Source of the DNA: Metasolibacillus meyeri
Lineage (GTDB): Bacteria > Bacillota > Bacilli > Bacillales_A > Planococcaceae
Length of the DNA: 64,000 bases
Direction: 5' to 3'
Assembly (NCBI RefSeq): GCF_003049505.1
Contig: NZ_PYWN01000036.1
Span: forward strand, 1 to 64,000
Part shown: positions 42,635 through 51,221 of the stretch, piece after piece
Position numbering within the stretch: position 1 is the stretch's first letter
Layout: each line of letters begins with the position of its first letter
Translations under genes and position numbers: made by a program
Notes under the pieces: generated by a model
Told to the model about the DNA's origin: nothing
Databases searched by the model: none
Seen by the model: only the letters and a program-made list of their open reading frames with translations

Positions 42635-42955
42635 ATGAAACCTGCTGTTAGATTGGCACAAATCATAGTAGACACGCCAAATTGGGAGCAGAATCCCGTG
42701 TTAGTTAAAGAGGTTAAAAAGATACGCCAACTTTTAGGTGTTTCTAGCGATAAATGTAGTGGGCAAATGGGAGCACCACAAGGCTATCAATACAAAATGT
42801 ATAGAGGTGAGGAATTGGTATTCGAAGGCACTCACAAGCAAATGGCAGATTACGCAAATGTATCTGTTACAACAGTTTATAACAGGTGTGCAACAGGTAG
42901 AATTGTTAATGGTTTAAAGATTACAAGGCAGAAATGGGAGGAAGTTAATGACTAA
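42635..42955 (+). CDS. Early phage protein, possible DNA binding
   Basis: A 106-residue protein. The part ADYANVSVTTVYNRCATGRI (about residues 68-87) resembles a homeodomain-like helix-turn-helix with a preceding HKQM, as in some phage regulatory proteins. AGGAGG is upstream of the ATG at 42635; an earlier Met at 42581 lacks one. Function unknown. Confidence 0.55.
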   Translation: MKPAVRLAQIIVDTPNWEQNPVLVKEVKKIRQLLGVSSDKCSGQMGAPQGYQYKMYRGEELVFEGTHKQMADYANVSVTTVYNRCATGRIVNGLKITRQKWEEVND

Positions 42956-43136
42956 TATTGTAAATATCCCATCCACAGGGGTTGACCATCAAAAGAATGT
43001 CTGTGCGATATGCAAGAAGCAGCCAGTCGTACGCTGGTGTGATTATATTATCCGTTATGACCATGCCCGCATCATAGTCAATTACTTAGACAAGCTATGC
43101 TACCTACAGACTATCAACAAGAACGACAGCAACTAG
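42948..43136 (+). CDS. Small zinc-finger-like phage protein
   Basis: A 62-residue protein with CAIC and later cysteines (RWCDY, KLCY) suggesting a metal site. Overlaps the previous gene by eight bases. The reading frame ends shortly after a new ATG in another frame (43097), so a sequence or natural frameshift is possible. Confidence 0.5.
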   Translation: MTNIVNIPSTGVDHQKNVCAICKKQPVVRWCDYIIRYDHARIIVNYLDKLCYLQTINKNDSN

Positions 43137-43222
43137 AAAAAGTAAAAATAGCGCGTATTGAAATGGGGCTTGAAACCGATCCAGGTGATATAAATGAACA
43201 AATGCAGTTATTTGATGAATAG
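43097..43222 (+). CDS. Small phage protein overlapping the zinc-finger gene
   Basis: A 41-residue protein (starting Met-Leu-Pro-Thr-Asp) in frame +2 relative to the 42948 gene and overlapping its last 40 bases. It has no ribosome site of its own and could be made by coupling, or be the true C-terminal part of the upstream protein after a frameshift. Confidence 0.4.
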   Translation: MLPTDYQQERQQLEKVKIARIEMGLETDPGDINEQMQLFDE

Positions 43223-43233
43223 AGGTGTTTACG

Positions 43234-43608
43234 GTGGTGAAGAAAAAATATAAACCATTAACAGCTAAGGAGAAAAAGTGGAACAAGGAATTTCGGGAAC
43301 GTATGCGAGAAAAAGGGTTAATACCTCCTGTTAAAGAGCGGCTGAACAGAAAGAAATTCTTGGAAGAAACTTTGGAACAGTGGAAAATGAAAAAAGGGGA
43401 GGCATTTTATTATTTGCCCAAAGCGATAGGTTGGATGGTGGGTGGTGGTCATATTAAAATAACACCTGAGCAAATTGGCGTATTGAAAGCGGTGAAAATA
43501 GCTTTAGAAATCCAAGCATTTGAAGAACGACTAAGTAAAGAAGGAAAAACTACTTATGAAGTAGGTGAACTTTATGAACAGGTGATAAAACCAATACTAG
43601 ATTTATAA
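43234..43608 (+). CDS. Early phage protein of unknown function
   Basis: A 124-residue basic, helical protein. GTG start with GAGGTG seven bases upstream; the in-frame GTG at 43225 overlaps that site. No recognised motif. Lies just before the Mor-type activator. Confidence 0.55.
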   Translation: MVKKKYKPLTAKEKKWNKEFRERMREKGLIPPVKERLNRKKFLEETLEQWKMKKGEAFYYLPKAIGWMVGGGHIKITPEQIGVLKAVKIALEIQAFEERLSKEGKTTYEVGELYEQVIKPILDL

Positions 43609-43624
43609 AGAAGGGGTGTACAAG

Positions 43625-43933
43625 TTGGAGAATATGCAAATTAAACTGTCAATGTTGTCAGATGAACATAAAGAAATTGCATCTGTCATCGGTGTAGAAG
43701 CTTTTTTAAGACTATGTGAGCATTACGGTGGCTCCAATTTGTACATTCCCAAACGTGACAGCGTTATACGCTATGTGAGAGATACAGAAATTAAAAACGA
43801 ATTTGACGGTGGAAATTATAGAAAACTAGCACGAAAATATCACCTTAGCGAAAGTCATGTCCGAAAAATTGTTGCAAATAGTGATGCAAAGTATCTTGTG
43901 CATAAGCAGACAGATATTTTTGACTTTTTATAG
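43625..43933 (+). CDS. mor: Mor-type transcription activator
   Basis: A 102-residue protein of the Mor/C family: YGGSNLYIPKRDSVIRYVRD in the centre, then FDGGNYRKLARKYHLSESHVRKIV, the helix-turn-helix of the family. In Mu, Mor activates the middle promoter and C the late promoters. TTG start at 43625 with AAGGGG upstream (a GTG at 43616 is the alternative). The next rightward promoter, at 44983-45036, has the dyad plus extended -10 design expected of its target. Confidence 0.82.
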   Translation: MENMQIKLSMLSDEHKEIASVIGVEAFLRLCEHYGGSNLYIPKRDSVIRYVRDTEIKNEFDGGNYRKLARKYHLSESHVRKIVANSDAKYLVHKQTDIFDFL

Positions 43934-43944
43934 TGTAATAATAG

Positions 43945-44634
43945 TCAATCATTTATATGATTATTCATTCTACGGTTTTGTTTTTTTATGATTACTAAAG
44001 TATCTATGATAACGAAAGTTAGAAGTGATTCAGTAATAAAACTTATATGCTCTGTGTCATAAATATAGGAGAAATCAAGCAAGTTTACTGTTATATAGAT
44101 AAATAATAGTAATAAATAAATATGGTAACGAAACAAAGAGTTTCTAATCTTTTTGTCTTCATTCGTTATCAACTCATCGAAATATGAAACATTCCATATC
44201 TTTCTACTTTTCTTTAAAAGAAAAGCATATAGTTTTTTCAGGACAGGAGTATGTGCATAAATAAAAGCCCATAAAGTAGTAGTTACATATCCAAGTGCAG
44301 AAAAACTAATTTTAATTTGTGTAGTGTCTACCAATAAAAGGGATAAATGAAATAATAAAAAATAAAGCAGTGCTCCATATAGTACAGGAAAGAAAAATTT
44401 AATAAGAACAGACAAATTAATTTTCATTAAAATAACTATCATGGCGACAAAAGGCATAATAAGGGTAAGTAAGATGGGAGAAGAGTATCTTTTTTTTGCT
44501 AACGTATCCAAAATGGTCGGGTTTTCCCCGTACCTTCTTTCAGGGATAGATCGTGCTTGAATCCAGGCGAATAAAAATAAATAAATAGGAATATAAAAGT
44601 ATAAAAATATCAGTCCATATTGCCAGAGGTTCAT
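43945..44634 (-). CDS. Leftward membrane protein in the prophage (moron candidate)
   Basis: A 229-residue protein with about six membrane helices, very AT-rich and phenylalanine/leucine rich, transcribed against all its phage neighbours. GGTGGTG lies just upstream of the ATG at 44634; the in-frame Met at 44649 would place that site inside the coding region. Position between the early activator and late operon and opposite orientation are typical of a gene expressed from the prophage, perhaps in superinfection exclusion. No family recognised. Confidence 0.65.
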   Translation of the reverse strand: MNLWQYGLIFLYFYIPIYLFLFAWIQARSIPERRYGENPTILDTLAKKRYSSPILLTLIMPFVAMIVILMKINLSVLIKFFFPVLYGALLYFLLFHLSLLLVDTTQIKISFSALGYVTTTLWAFIYAHTPVLKKLYAFLLKKSRKIWNVSYFDELITNEDKKIRNSLFRYHIYLLLLFIYITVNLLDFSYIYDTEHISFITESLLTFVIIDTLVIIKKQNRRMNNHIND

Positions 44635-44769
44635 ATAAGTCACCACCATTTTGAGTTATATATATAATAATCGGCATCGAAAGAGAAGTTTAAAGAAAAA
44701 TTATTATGTTTCGTACAAATAGATTCTTCAAATAGATTCAAGGAAATAATAATCAAAATCCCCCAAAAT

Positions 44770-44802
44770 AACCAGTGAAGGCAAAAGCCACACTGGTTTT
44801 TT
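44770..44802 (+). terminator. Terminator hairpin in the early-late gap
   Basis: CCAGTG-GGC pairs with GCC-CACTGG around AAAA, followed by TTTTTT. It would stop rightward read-through before the late promoter; a second small hairpin GGGAGT/ACTCCC follows at 44814-44832. Confidence 0.65.
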
Positions 44803-44982
44803 GCATTTTCGGGAGTAGCGCCCACTCCCTTATACAAGGCGTATTCCTGCCAATCCACAAATCGATGAAAAATGTTAGCTGAAGCGAGAGGACATTTTGA
44901 GATTTTAGCGCGCCCAAGTCTTGCGATGGTTGTTGGGGAGACTAAATTTTGAAGAGATTACTTTTCACTTTTAGTAGGATAT

Positions 44983-45036
44983 ATTTCACGGACAAGGCTG
45001 AACCTCTCGATGTACCTTGTGAAATATTGATATAAT
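44983..45036 (+). promoter_or_regulatory. Late promoter with activator dyad, candidate Mor target
   Basis: TATAAT (45031-45036) is preceded by TGA, making an extended -10, and there is no good -35. Upstream lie the nested inverted repeats ATTTCAC (44983-44989) / GTGAAAT (45019-45025) and ACAAGG (44992-44997) / CCTTGT (45015-45020). The dyad centre is about 37-40 bases before the expected start site, close to where Mor binds at Mu Pm. Sequence seen; the binding protein is inferred. Confidence 0.6.
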
Positions 45037-45063
45037 AGACCTTTCTTTGTAAGGATGATTATA

Positions 45064-45288
45064 GTGAAAGGTAAACGTATTAGTGAAACTGAAAGAATTC
45101 AGTTGAAAAAACAATTAGGTATTAATAGTTCTGATGGAAATAATAAAAAGTGTAACAATTGTTTTTACTACACAAAGCAAAAAATTTGTAGCAAACATTT
45201 ACTTGTTACAAAAAGAGAAGAGGTATGTGCTCAATATGCTTCACGAAGCATTAAAGTATTTCAAGGAGGCAGTGCTTCTTCAAAATAA
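45064..45288 (+). CDS. Small cysteine-rich phage protein
   Basis: A 74-residue protein with CNNC, a further Cys-x-x-His (ICSKH) and a late Cys, likely a zinc site. GTG start with AAGGA eight bases upstream; the ATG at 45055 is too close to it. First gene after the late promoter, then a terminator. Unknown function. Confidence 0.6.
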   Translation: MKGKRISETERIQLKKQLGINSSDGNNKKCNNCFYYTKQKICSKHLLVTKREEVCAQYASRSIKVFQGGSASSK

Positions 45289-45294
45289 ATAATG

Positions 45295-45330
45295 AAAATC
45301 CTTTGGAGACGTCCTCTAAAGGATTTTTTA
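45295..45330 (+). terminator. Partial terminator after the first late gene
   Basis: AAAATCCTTT pairs with AAAGGATTTTT around a 13-base loop. As the late genes must be transcribed through it, it probably reduces rather than stops transcription. Confidence 0.65.
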
Positions 45331-45351
45331 CTTTTAAGAGGAGAAAATAAT

Positions 45352-45630
45352 ATGGCTGAATGGATTATTCAAACAGCAATCTTAACAGGTCTAGGACTTA
45401 TAGGTTATTTTTTGAAAAATTTTAAAACAGATTTGGCGCAAAATGACGCTGAGCTGAAGCAACAAATCGACAATGTAGAAAGCAAGTTTGCTGAATATAA
45501 ATTAGAAGTTTCGGACAAATATGTTCAGAAAGATGACTTCATTCGCGCAACTTCCCAAATGGAACGCAAGCTAGATCGTATATACGATGAACTTATAAAA
45601 ATGAACAAAGGAAGTGAAGCTAAATCATGA
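45352..45630 (+). CDS. Mu gp25-like (DUF2730) single-span coiled-coil protein
   Basis: A 92-residue protein with one N-terminal membrane helix (residues about 5-24) and a coiled coil (residues about 30-85). Position before the gp26/gp27-like genes and layout match Mu gp25 (DUF2730). AAGAGGAG precedes the ATG at 45352. Overlaps the next gene by four bases. Confidence 0.65.
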   Translation: MAEWIIQTAILTGLGLIGYFLKNFKTDLAQNDAELKQQIDNVESKFAEYKLEVSDKYVQKDDFIRATSQMERKLDRIYDELIKMNKGSEAKS

Positions 45631-45944
45631 ATCCAGCAGAAATTTTTAAGAATCGAGAGCAACGTGGGCATATTATGCGTGTTATGGCTATGTTTTATCC
45701 CGAACCAGTTACAGTGCGACAACTTAAAATTGCATTAATTGAGCGGTATGAGGTTTCTTATTCAGTTGACATTGATAAACACATTTACTATCTGGCAAAC
45801 GATATGGAGAAAGGGAGACCGCCTTATATCAGTGTGGAGGGTGGCTATCTTGATTTAACTGACGACAACAAAAAAATATATATGACAACATCTGGTGTAG
45901 ATTTGATTGAGGGGCAACTGAAAAATAGTAGCATTATGTTGTAA
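45627..45944 (+). CDS. Mu gp26-like winged-helix protein
   Basis: A 105-residue protein with a winged-helix layout (RGHIMRVMAMFYPEPVTVRQ, then a HIYYLANDMEKG segment and LTDDNKKIYMTTSGVDLIEG). This and its place just before the small terminase gene match Mu gp26. Overlaps the previous gene (ATGA). Confidence 0.7.
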   Translation: MNPAEIFKNREQRGHIMRVMAMFYPEPVTVRQLKIALIERYEVSYSVDIDKHIYYLANDMEKGRPPYISVEGGYLDLTDDNKKIYMTTSGVDLIEGQLKNSSIML

Positions 45945-45956
45945 GGCGGCGATAGG

Positions 45957-46532
45957 ATGAGCAATAGAAATAATAAGTCATATAAAAAATATCGTAAACA
46001 CAATAAAGTGTTTAGCCTCCCCAAAGCACTACAAACGGCTGTTGACGAAATGTTGCTGGATACAAGTATCACTTATCAAGATATAAGCACCTATCTAAAG
46101 GAACAAGGACAGGCAGTTTCTAAGTCCACCATTGGACGCTATGCACTAGAAACAAAACAGCTTGCCCACCGCTTGCTTGAAACACAGGCAAGGGTACAAG
46201 AGCTTGTAAAAGTGGCTAAGTACAATCAAGATGATGAAGGGCTAACAGAGGCAGCGTTACAAATATCCGTACATAAACTATCGGAGCGGATCGCACTGAT
46301 TGAGGAGGAACTTGATGATTTACCTCCAGAGGCTGCCATTGATTTAATGATTAAACTTTCCAGAGCTAAAGCTTACAAGGATAAAACCTACGCAGCACTA
46401 AAAAATGAGCATGAACGAGCATATGAAAAATTCAAAGCATTGGTTTATGGAGAGCTTCAGGAGTATCCTGAATTAGTGGAAAAACTTGTCCAGCTTGCTG
46501 ATGAAACGATGGGAAAACTTTACGAAAAGTAG
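45957..46532 (+). CDS. Small terminase subunit, DUF3486 (Mu gp27-like)
   Basis: A 191-residue helical protein. The N-terminal part contains a helix-turn-helix (YQDISTYLKEQGQAVSKSTI) typical of DUF3486, which fills the small-terminase slot in Mu-like phages. It should select phage DNA for headful packaging. GGCGATAGG precedes the ATG. The large subunit follows 27 bases downstream. Confidence 0.78.
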   Translation: MSNRNNKSYKKYRKHNKVFSLPKALQTAVDEMLLDTSITYQDISTYLKEQGQAVSKSTIGRYALETKQLAHRLLETQARVQELVKVAKYNQDDEGLTEAALQISVHKLSERIALIEEELDDLPPEAAIDLMIKLSRAKAYKDKTYAALKNEHERAYEKFKALVYGELQEYPELVEKLVQLADETMGKLYEK

Positions 46533-46559
46533 TTTTAAAGAAGGTTGCAGGTGAGTTGC

Positions 46560-48029
46560 ATGAGCATTTTACAGGACTTTAAAAAAGATGAAGTCACACA
46601 AAAACGAGACGCTGCCATTAAAGCAGGGAAAGAAAGCTTTAGAGAATATTGTAATCGTATCAACCCTGGCTTTTTCAAGCCTCATCGGACTTATCAGGAT
46701 ATTTTGTGCGATACGATGCAAGCGATGTTTGAAAAGCAAATTATCAATCCCAAAACAGGAAAACCATATCCTATTTGTATCATTAATTTGCCGCCTGGCT
46801 TTGGGAAATCCTATACAGGTATTCTATTTGCGACATGGATATATGGTCAAAGTGTGAAAAATCAAATTGTTACTGTTTCATACAATCAAACGCTTTCTAC
46901 CACGTTTGCCAAATCAGTGCGTGACACCATCGAAGATGAAGAGATAGCGGATGACAGTGATTATTATGTTGTAAAAAGCTTTTTTCCAAATGTAAAGATT
47001 AAAGTTGGAGACGGGGCTATGGACAAGTGGGCGTTGGAAGGCGCGCATCAAAGTTATCTAGCATCATCATTCGACGGAACGTTGACGGGGATGAGGGGGA
47101 ATATCGGCATCATTGACGATCCTATCAAAAATGCCGAGGAAGCCGTTAATGAGAATGTAAAAAAGAAACATTGGAATTTCTATAAAAATACCTTCATGTC
47201 AAGGATGCTAGATGGAGCGGTTCAATTCATCATTCAAACACGCTGGGCAACAGATGATTTGGCAGGTATGCTGCTGAAGGAATTTCCTGATCGGTGCTAC
47301 GAATTGAAAATGAGTGCGCTCGATAAGAACGGCAAGAGTATTTGTGAGGACTTATATTCTACAGAAGATTTACAGACAAAAAAAGAAACATTGGATGAGC
47401 ACATATGGCTTGCAAACTTCGGGCAAGAACCAATCGACCTCAAAGGCAGCCTTTACAGTGCAGGCTTTAAAACATACGATGTGATTGACCCAGATCAATT
47501 CGAGCGTATCATCGCCTATACTGATACAGCCGACACAGGGGCAGACAAACTCTGTAGTATCATCGCAGGCGTTATTGATAAATACGCCTATGTATTGGAT
47601 ATTTACTATACGGATGAACCAATGGAGAAAACAGAGCCTGAAGTAGCTCGTAGGCATGATATTCATCACACAAGAGAAAGTGCGATTGAATCGAATAACG
47701 GCGGGCGCGGCTTTGCTCGTAATGTGGAACAAAAGTTGAAGAAACGTAAAAATCGCAAATGTCAAATCACTTGGTTTCATCAATCGAAAAATAAGAAGGC
47801 GCGTATTCTTTCCAATAGTTCCAATGTCTTAGAACAAGTCATCATGCCTGAAGGATGGGATAAAAAATTCCCCGAATATTACGAAGACATGATGCGTTAC
47901 CAGCGCAAGGGCAAAAATAAACATGATGATGCACCAGATGCAACAACAGGTTTAGTGGAAATTGTGAATGGTGACATCAAATTAAAACGTAAAGGACGAG
48001 TCGGATCTCGCCGACTATTTGGCATATAG
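46560..48029 (+). CDS. Terminase large subunit
   Basis: A 489-residue packaging motor. Walker A PPGFGKS (about residues 78-84) and Walker B GIIDD mark the ATPase; a C-terminal nuclease domain of the Terminase_6 type begins at about 320 (YTDTADTGADK). ATG at 46560 preceded by GGTGAG. It translocates DNA into the prohead through the portal. Confidence 0.87.
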   Translation: MSILQDFKKDEVTQKRDAAIKAGKESFREYCNRINPGFFKPHRTYQDILCDTMQAMFEKQIINPKTGKPYPICIINLPPGFGKSYTGILFATWIYGQSVKNQIVTVSYNQTLSTTFAKSVRDTIEDEEIADDSDYYVVKSFFPNVKIKVGDGAMDKWALEGAHQSYLASSFDGTLTGMRGNIGIIDDPIKNAEEAVNENVKKKHWNFYKNTFMSRMLDGAVQFIIQTRWATDDLAGMLLKEFPDRCYELKMSALDKNGKSICEDLYSTEDLQTKKETLDEHIWLANFGQEPIDLKGSLYSAGFKTYDVIDPDQFERIIAYTDTADTGADKLCSIIAGVIDKYAYVLDIYYTDEPMEKTEPEVARRHDIHHTRESAIESNNGGRGFARNVEQKLKKRKNRKCQITWFHQSKNKKARILSNSSNVLEQVIMPEGWDKKFPEYYEDMMRYQRKGKNKHDDAPDATTGLVEIVNGDIKLKRKGRVGSRRLFGI

Positions 48030-48040
48030 GAGGGATACTG

Positions 48041-49402
48041 TTGATTAAAGTAAAAAGAGGGACAGCCCCTACCGAAAAGCTGGTGACAAAAATTATTAAG
48101 AAATTCCAGCAACACGAACTACCACGTTTTGAGCAGCTTGAAAAATATTATCAAGTAAAAAATAATATTTTAAACCGACCTAAGACAGACCGCAAACCGA
48201 ACAATAAAATGGCACACGGCTTTGCAAAATATATCGCAAATATGGCAACAGGCTATTTTATGGGTGAAGGTGTTCGAGTAGAGACAGCGGATGAAGGGTA
48301 TAAGGCGTTACTGGATGAGTTAAATGCAATGGACATGAATTTCGAAATTGCCAAAGAAATGTCTAAAAAGGGAATTGCTTTTGAACTTTTATATATGAAT
48401 GAACAAAGTGAAATACGCTCGCGTTATTTCAAAGCAGAAGAAATGATTCCTATCTATTCTTATGCTGTGGATGAATTTTTAGAATTTGCTATACGTCTTT
48501 GGCAAGAAGAAGATTTACTAGAAGAAAAAACTGTGAATTATGCTGAAGTGTACACAAAGGATGAAATTATCTTATTCCAGCAGGTGAAAAAAGATAAGAA
48601 ATATATAGAAGTACAACGTGACAAGCACTATTTTGGCGATGTACCTGTTGTTGTGTACTGGAATAACGAGGAGCGGACGGGTGATTATGAGGATGTTATT
48701 ACCTTAATAGATGCCTACGATAAGACACAATCAGATACGGCGAATGACTTTGAATACTTCACTGATGCATTCCTTGTTATTGTCGGTGCAGCAGGTGGAT
48801 TAGAAAACGTTACAGAGGACGATGAAGAGGGCAAAAAGGCTGCCAAAACACTCAGAAATGAACGTATACTTTTCTTAGACGAAAAGGGACAAGCACAGTG
48901 GTTGATTAAAGAAGTAAATGATACTGCTGTAGAAAACTTTAAAAATCGTATTGCGAAGGACATCTTTTTCCTTTCGCTTGTCCCTGCACTCACAGATGAA
49001 TCGTTTGCAGGAAATCTGACAGGTGTAGCTATTAAATATAAAATGATCGGGCTGGAGCAATTGGCTGCCATTAAAGAGAAAAAGTTTTTGCCATCATATA
49101 AGAAGAAACTTCGGATTGTGACGCGTATGTTTAATCTAAGGTTAAATCGTAATTATGATGCAAATAGTGTTGAAACGAAATTTGATCGTAATATGATTAG
49201 TAACATTAAAGAACTTGCAGAGATTGTTGCGCTGTTGGATGGGATTATTAGCAAAGAATCACAATATGAGCTATTACCATTCATTAAAAATGTGCGCGAT
49301 GAGCTGTCGAAAGCGCTGCAAGATAAGTTAAAAGAGCGAGAGTATCAAGAGTTAGGTAACATTGACTCTGATAAGATAGATGCCTATGTCGCAGCTGGAT
49401 GA
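48041..49402 (+). CDS. Portal protein, SPP1 Gp6-like
   Basis: A 453-residue portal of the SPP1 Gp6 family, not the DUF935 type of Mu. N-terminal ILNRPKTDRKPNNKMAHGFA and the central ANMATGYFMGEGVRVE segment are typical. Twelve copies form the portal ring at the capsid vertex. TTG start with AGGAGGG. Its stop overlaps the MuF gene by 23 bases. Confidence 0.85.
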   Translation: MIKVKRGTAPTEKLVTKIIKKFQQHELPRFEQLEKYYQVKNNILNRPKTDRKPNNKMAHGFAKYIANMATGYFMGEGVRVETADEGYKALLDELNAMDMNFEIAKEMSKKGIAFELLYMNEQSEIRSRYFKAEEMIPIYSYAVDEFLEFAIRLWQEEDLLEEKTVNYAEVYTKDEIILFQQVKKDKKYIEVQRDKHYFGDVPVVVYWNNEERTGDYEDVITLIDAYDKTQSDTANDFEYFTDAFLVIVGAAGGLENVTEDDEEGKKAAKTLRNERILFLDEKGQAQWLIKEVNDTAVENFKNRIAKDIFFLSLVPALTDESFAGNLTGVAIKYKMIGLEQLAAIKEKKFLPSYKKKLRIVTRMFNLRLNRNYDANSVETKFDRNMISNIKELAEIVALLDGIISKESQYELLPFIKNVRDELSKALQDKLKEREYQELGNIDSDKIDAYVAAG

Positions 49403-50756
49403 ACAATACTGGTTAAAACGTCTCTTACATGACAGTGCCAAAGTTTACAATTTTGCTGAAGGGCAACTCGGCAAGCTACGCCGTGAGTACGAAAAAGCCA
49501 TCAAACAAATTGATAGAGATTTGCGTACAGCCAAACATACGGAACGGATCGACAAGTTAAAGGCAAGGCTACTTGCAGAAATCGACCGCCTCATGGAATA
49601 TGAGGATGCATTAACAAAAGACACGCTACTGCAAGTCTACGAGGAAGGCTTTTATAGATCAACATACAATGTACAGAGAGCACTTGGCTATGGCACAAGT
49701 GCTATTTTTATTGGTCCACAAGCAGCGGAAATAGCTGTAGGCATTGCATGGAGTGGCAAAAACTATAGTGAGCGCATCTGGCAGCATCGTGATTTGCTTG
49801 CAAAAAAAGTAGAGCAAATCCTCACCAAAGGCACGATTCTTGGACAGTCAAACGCGCAAATGGCGAAGCAACTTGCAGAGGAAATGGACAATACATTTGC
49901 GAATGCTGCGCGACTTGTACGTACTGAAACAAATTACATTCATAACCAAGCAAGCAAAGAAAGTTACGCAGCGTTAGGTGTGGAACAGTATCAATTTTTA
50001 GCCACATTGGATTTACGAACAAGTGATATTTGTGCTTCACTTGATGGCAAAAAATTCGATCTGAAAAAAGCACAGGCTGGTGTCAATTATCCTCCAATGC
50101 ATCCAAATTGTCGCAGCGCTACAGTTCCTGTTGTTGAATATGATGCTGAAGAAGTGCGTTTAGCAAAGCTCAATGGCACATATTATGAAGTTCCAGCAAC
50201 TATGACATACGATGAATGGTATCAATCTATTGTCAAAGAGCATGGTGCAGATCAAGTGGCAGCGTGGAAGAAGATGGAGCAAAATGTATCGAAAGACCGT
50301 CAGTTGCATGATGTTTATAAAAAGGCTATTGGTGTAGATGCACCACAATCATTCGCAGCCTTCCAGCAAATCAAGTATAATGTTAATGATAGTGATAGAT
50401 GGGCTGCATTAAAAAGACAGCGTGGCACTTTCGAAAAAGTTAATAACGGCACGTACAGCGATGAGTATAAACGTAAGCTAAAAAATACGTATCGCTATTT
50501 CAAAAAAGATGGCTTCGAGTTTACCATCCATTCATTAAATCGAACTATTGGGCAGAAACAAAGTAAGGGGAAAGTTGCATTTACGAAAGAAGATATTAAA
50601 GCCATGTTAAAAGAGCAGCATAATTTTGTGCAATCTGATAACGGACATCTCGTCCGATTTAAAAATGAGATTGCGGTAATGCAAGCAACTGACACGAAAG
50701 AAATAGTCAGTATCGTCACACGGAAAAATAAAAAAGACAACTGGGAGGAGGTTTAA
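49380..50756 (+). CDS. MuF head morphogenesis protein fused to a putative nuclease toxin
   Basis: A 458-residue protein. Residues about 1-255 are the minor head MuF/SPP1 gp7 domain, ending with CASLDGKKF and MHPNCRS. A linker follows, then an extra domain at about 350-458 with FTIHSLNR (His384, Arg388), a helix, and a strand-rich IAVMQATDTKEIVSIV, resembling BECR-fold RNase toxins. MuF-toxin fusions are a known family of phage polymorphic toxins. The next gene looks like a cognate immunity protein. The ATG at 49380 or 49386 may be used; neither has a strong ribosome site. Confidence 0.75.
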   Translation: MPMSQLDEQYWLKRLLHDSAKVYNFAEGQLGKLRREYEKAIKQIDRDLRTAKHTERIDKLKARLLAEIDRLMEYEDALTKDTLLQVYEEGFYRSTYNVQRALGYGTSAIFIGPQAAEIAVGIAWSGKNYSERIWQHRDLLAKKVEQILTKGTILGQSNAQMAKQLAEEMDNTFANAARLVRTETNYIHNQASKESYAALGVEQYQFLATLDLRTSDICASLDGKKFDLKKAQAGVNYPPMHPNCRSATVPVVEYDAEEVRLAKLNGTYYEVPATMTYDEWYQSIVKEHGADQVAAWKKMEQNVSKDRQLHDVYKKAIGVDAPQSFAAFQQIKYNVNDSDRWAALKRQRGTFEKVNNGTYSDEYKRKLKNTYRYFKKDGFEFTIHSLNRTIGQKQSKGKVAFTKEDIKAMLKEQHNFVQSDNGHLVRFKNEIAVMQATDTKEIVSIVTRKNKKDNWEEV

Positions 50757-50759
50757 TAG

Positions 50760-51047
50760 ATGGCAGCACAAGCTATATTAGAGATGATGGGGAATTTTCT
50801 TGCTGGGAAGATAGATGCAGAGGATTTTTCATATACGTTTCCTGATGTCCTAGTAGATCAGTGGGAGGAAATTGAGCAAGAGAACCCACAGTTAGTAAAT
50901 CTATTAAATGAAGATATGCCTGACATATGCGCCAACTATGAGCCAGAACCGCAAGCATGCTCTCAACGTCCAGAATATCTAAATGAAGAACAGTTTAAAA
51001 AGCGTGTGAATGCAATTTACAAAGAAGCTTTAAAACTACTAAATTAA
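50760..51047 (+). CDS. Putative immunity protein for the MuF toxin (colicin-immunity-like)
   Basis: A 95-residue acidic helical protein (NFLAGKIDAEDFSYTFPDV at about residues 12-30) like the four-helix colicin D/E5-type immunity proteins. It starts three bases after the toxin gene and its GGAGGAGG site lies in the last toxin codons, so production is coupled. It probably protects the lysogen and producing cell. Function inferred from position and fold type. Confidence 0.62.
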   Translation: MAAQAILEMMGNFLAGKIDAEDFSYTFPDVLVDQWEEIEQENPQLVNLLNEDMPDICANYEPEPQACSQRPEYLNEEQFKKRVNAIYKEALKLLN

Positions 51048-51164
51048 CAAAGTCACAGGAACGCCTATAAGCGCCTTGACAAACAAATAGCTAAATTTGT
51101 ACAACAAGTAAACTTGCAAGCAAAATAAAGCCGATTAAAGTGGTTTTAAAGTATATATGAACGC

Positions 51165-51198
51165 AAGAGACCTATCGAAAATGACAGGTCTCTTTTTT
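51165..51198 (+). terminator. Terminator hairpin within the structural operon
   Basis: AAGAGACCT and AGGTCTCTT form a nine-bp stem around a 12-base loop, followed by TTTTTT. It separates the toxin-immunity pair from the next genes; the capsid genes downstream need read-through or another promoter. Confidence 0.75.
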
Positions 51199-51221
51199 GT
51201 GTCCTTAAAGGGGGTGAAAAA

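Noticed and set aside
44640-44858. 72-codon minus-strand frame upstream of the leftward membrane protein
   Set aside because: GTG start without a ribosome site, and a strong terminator-like hairpin lies within it; more likely a leader.
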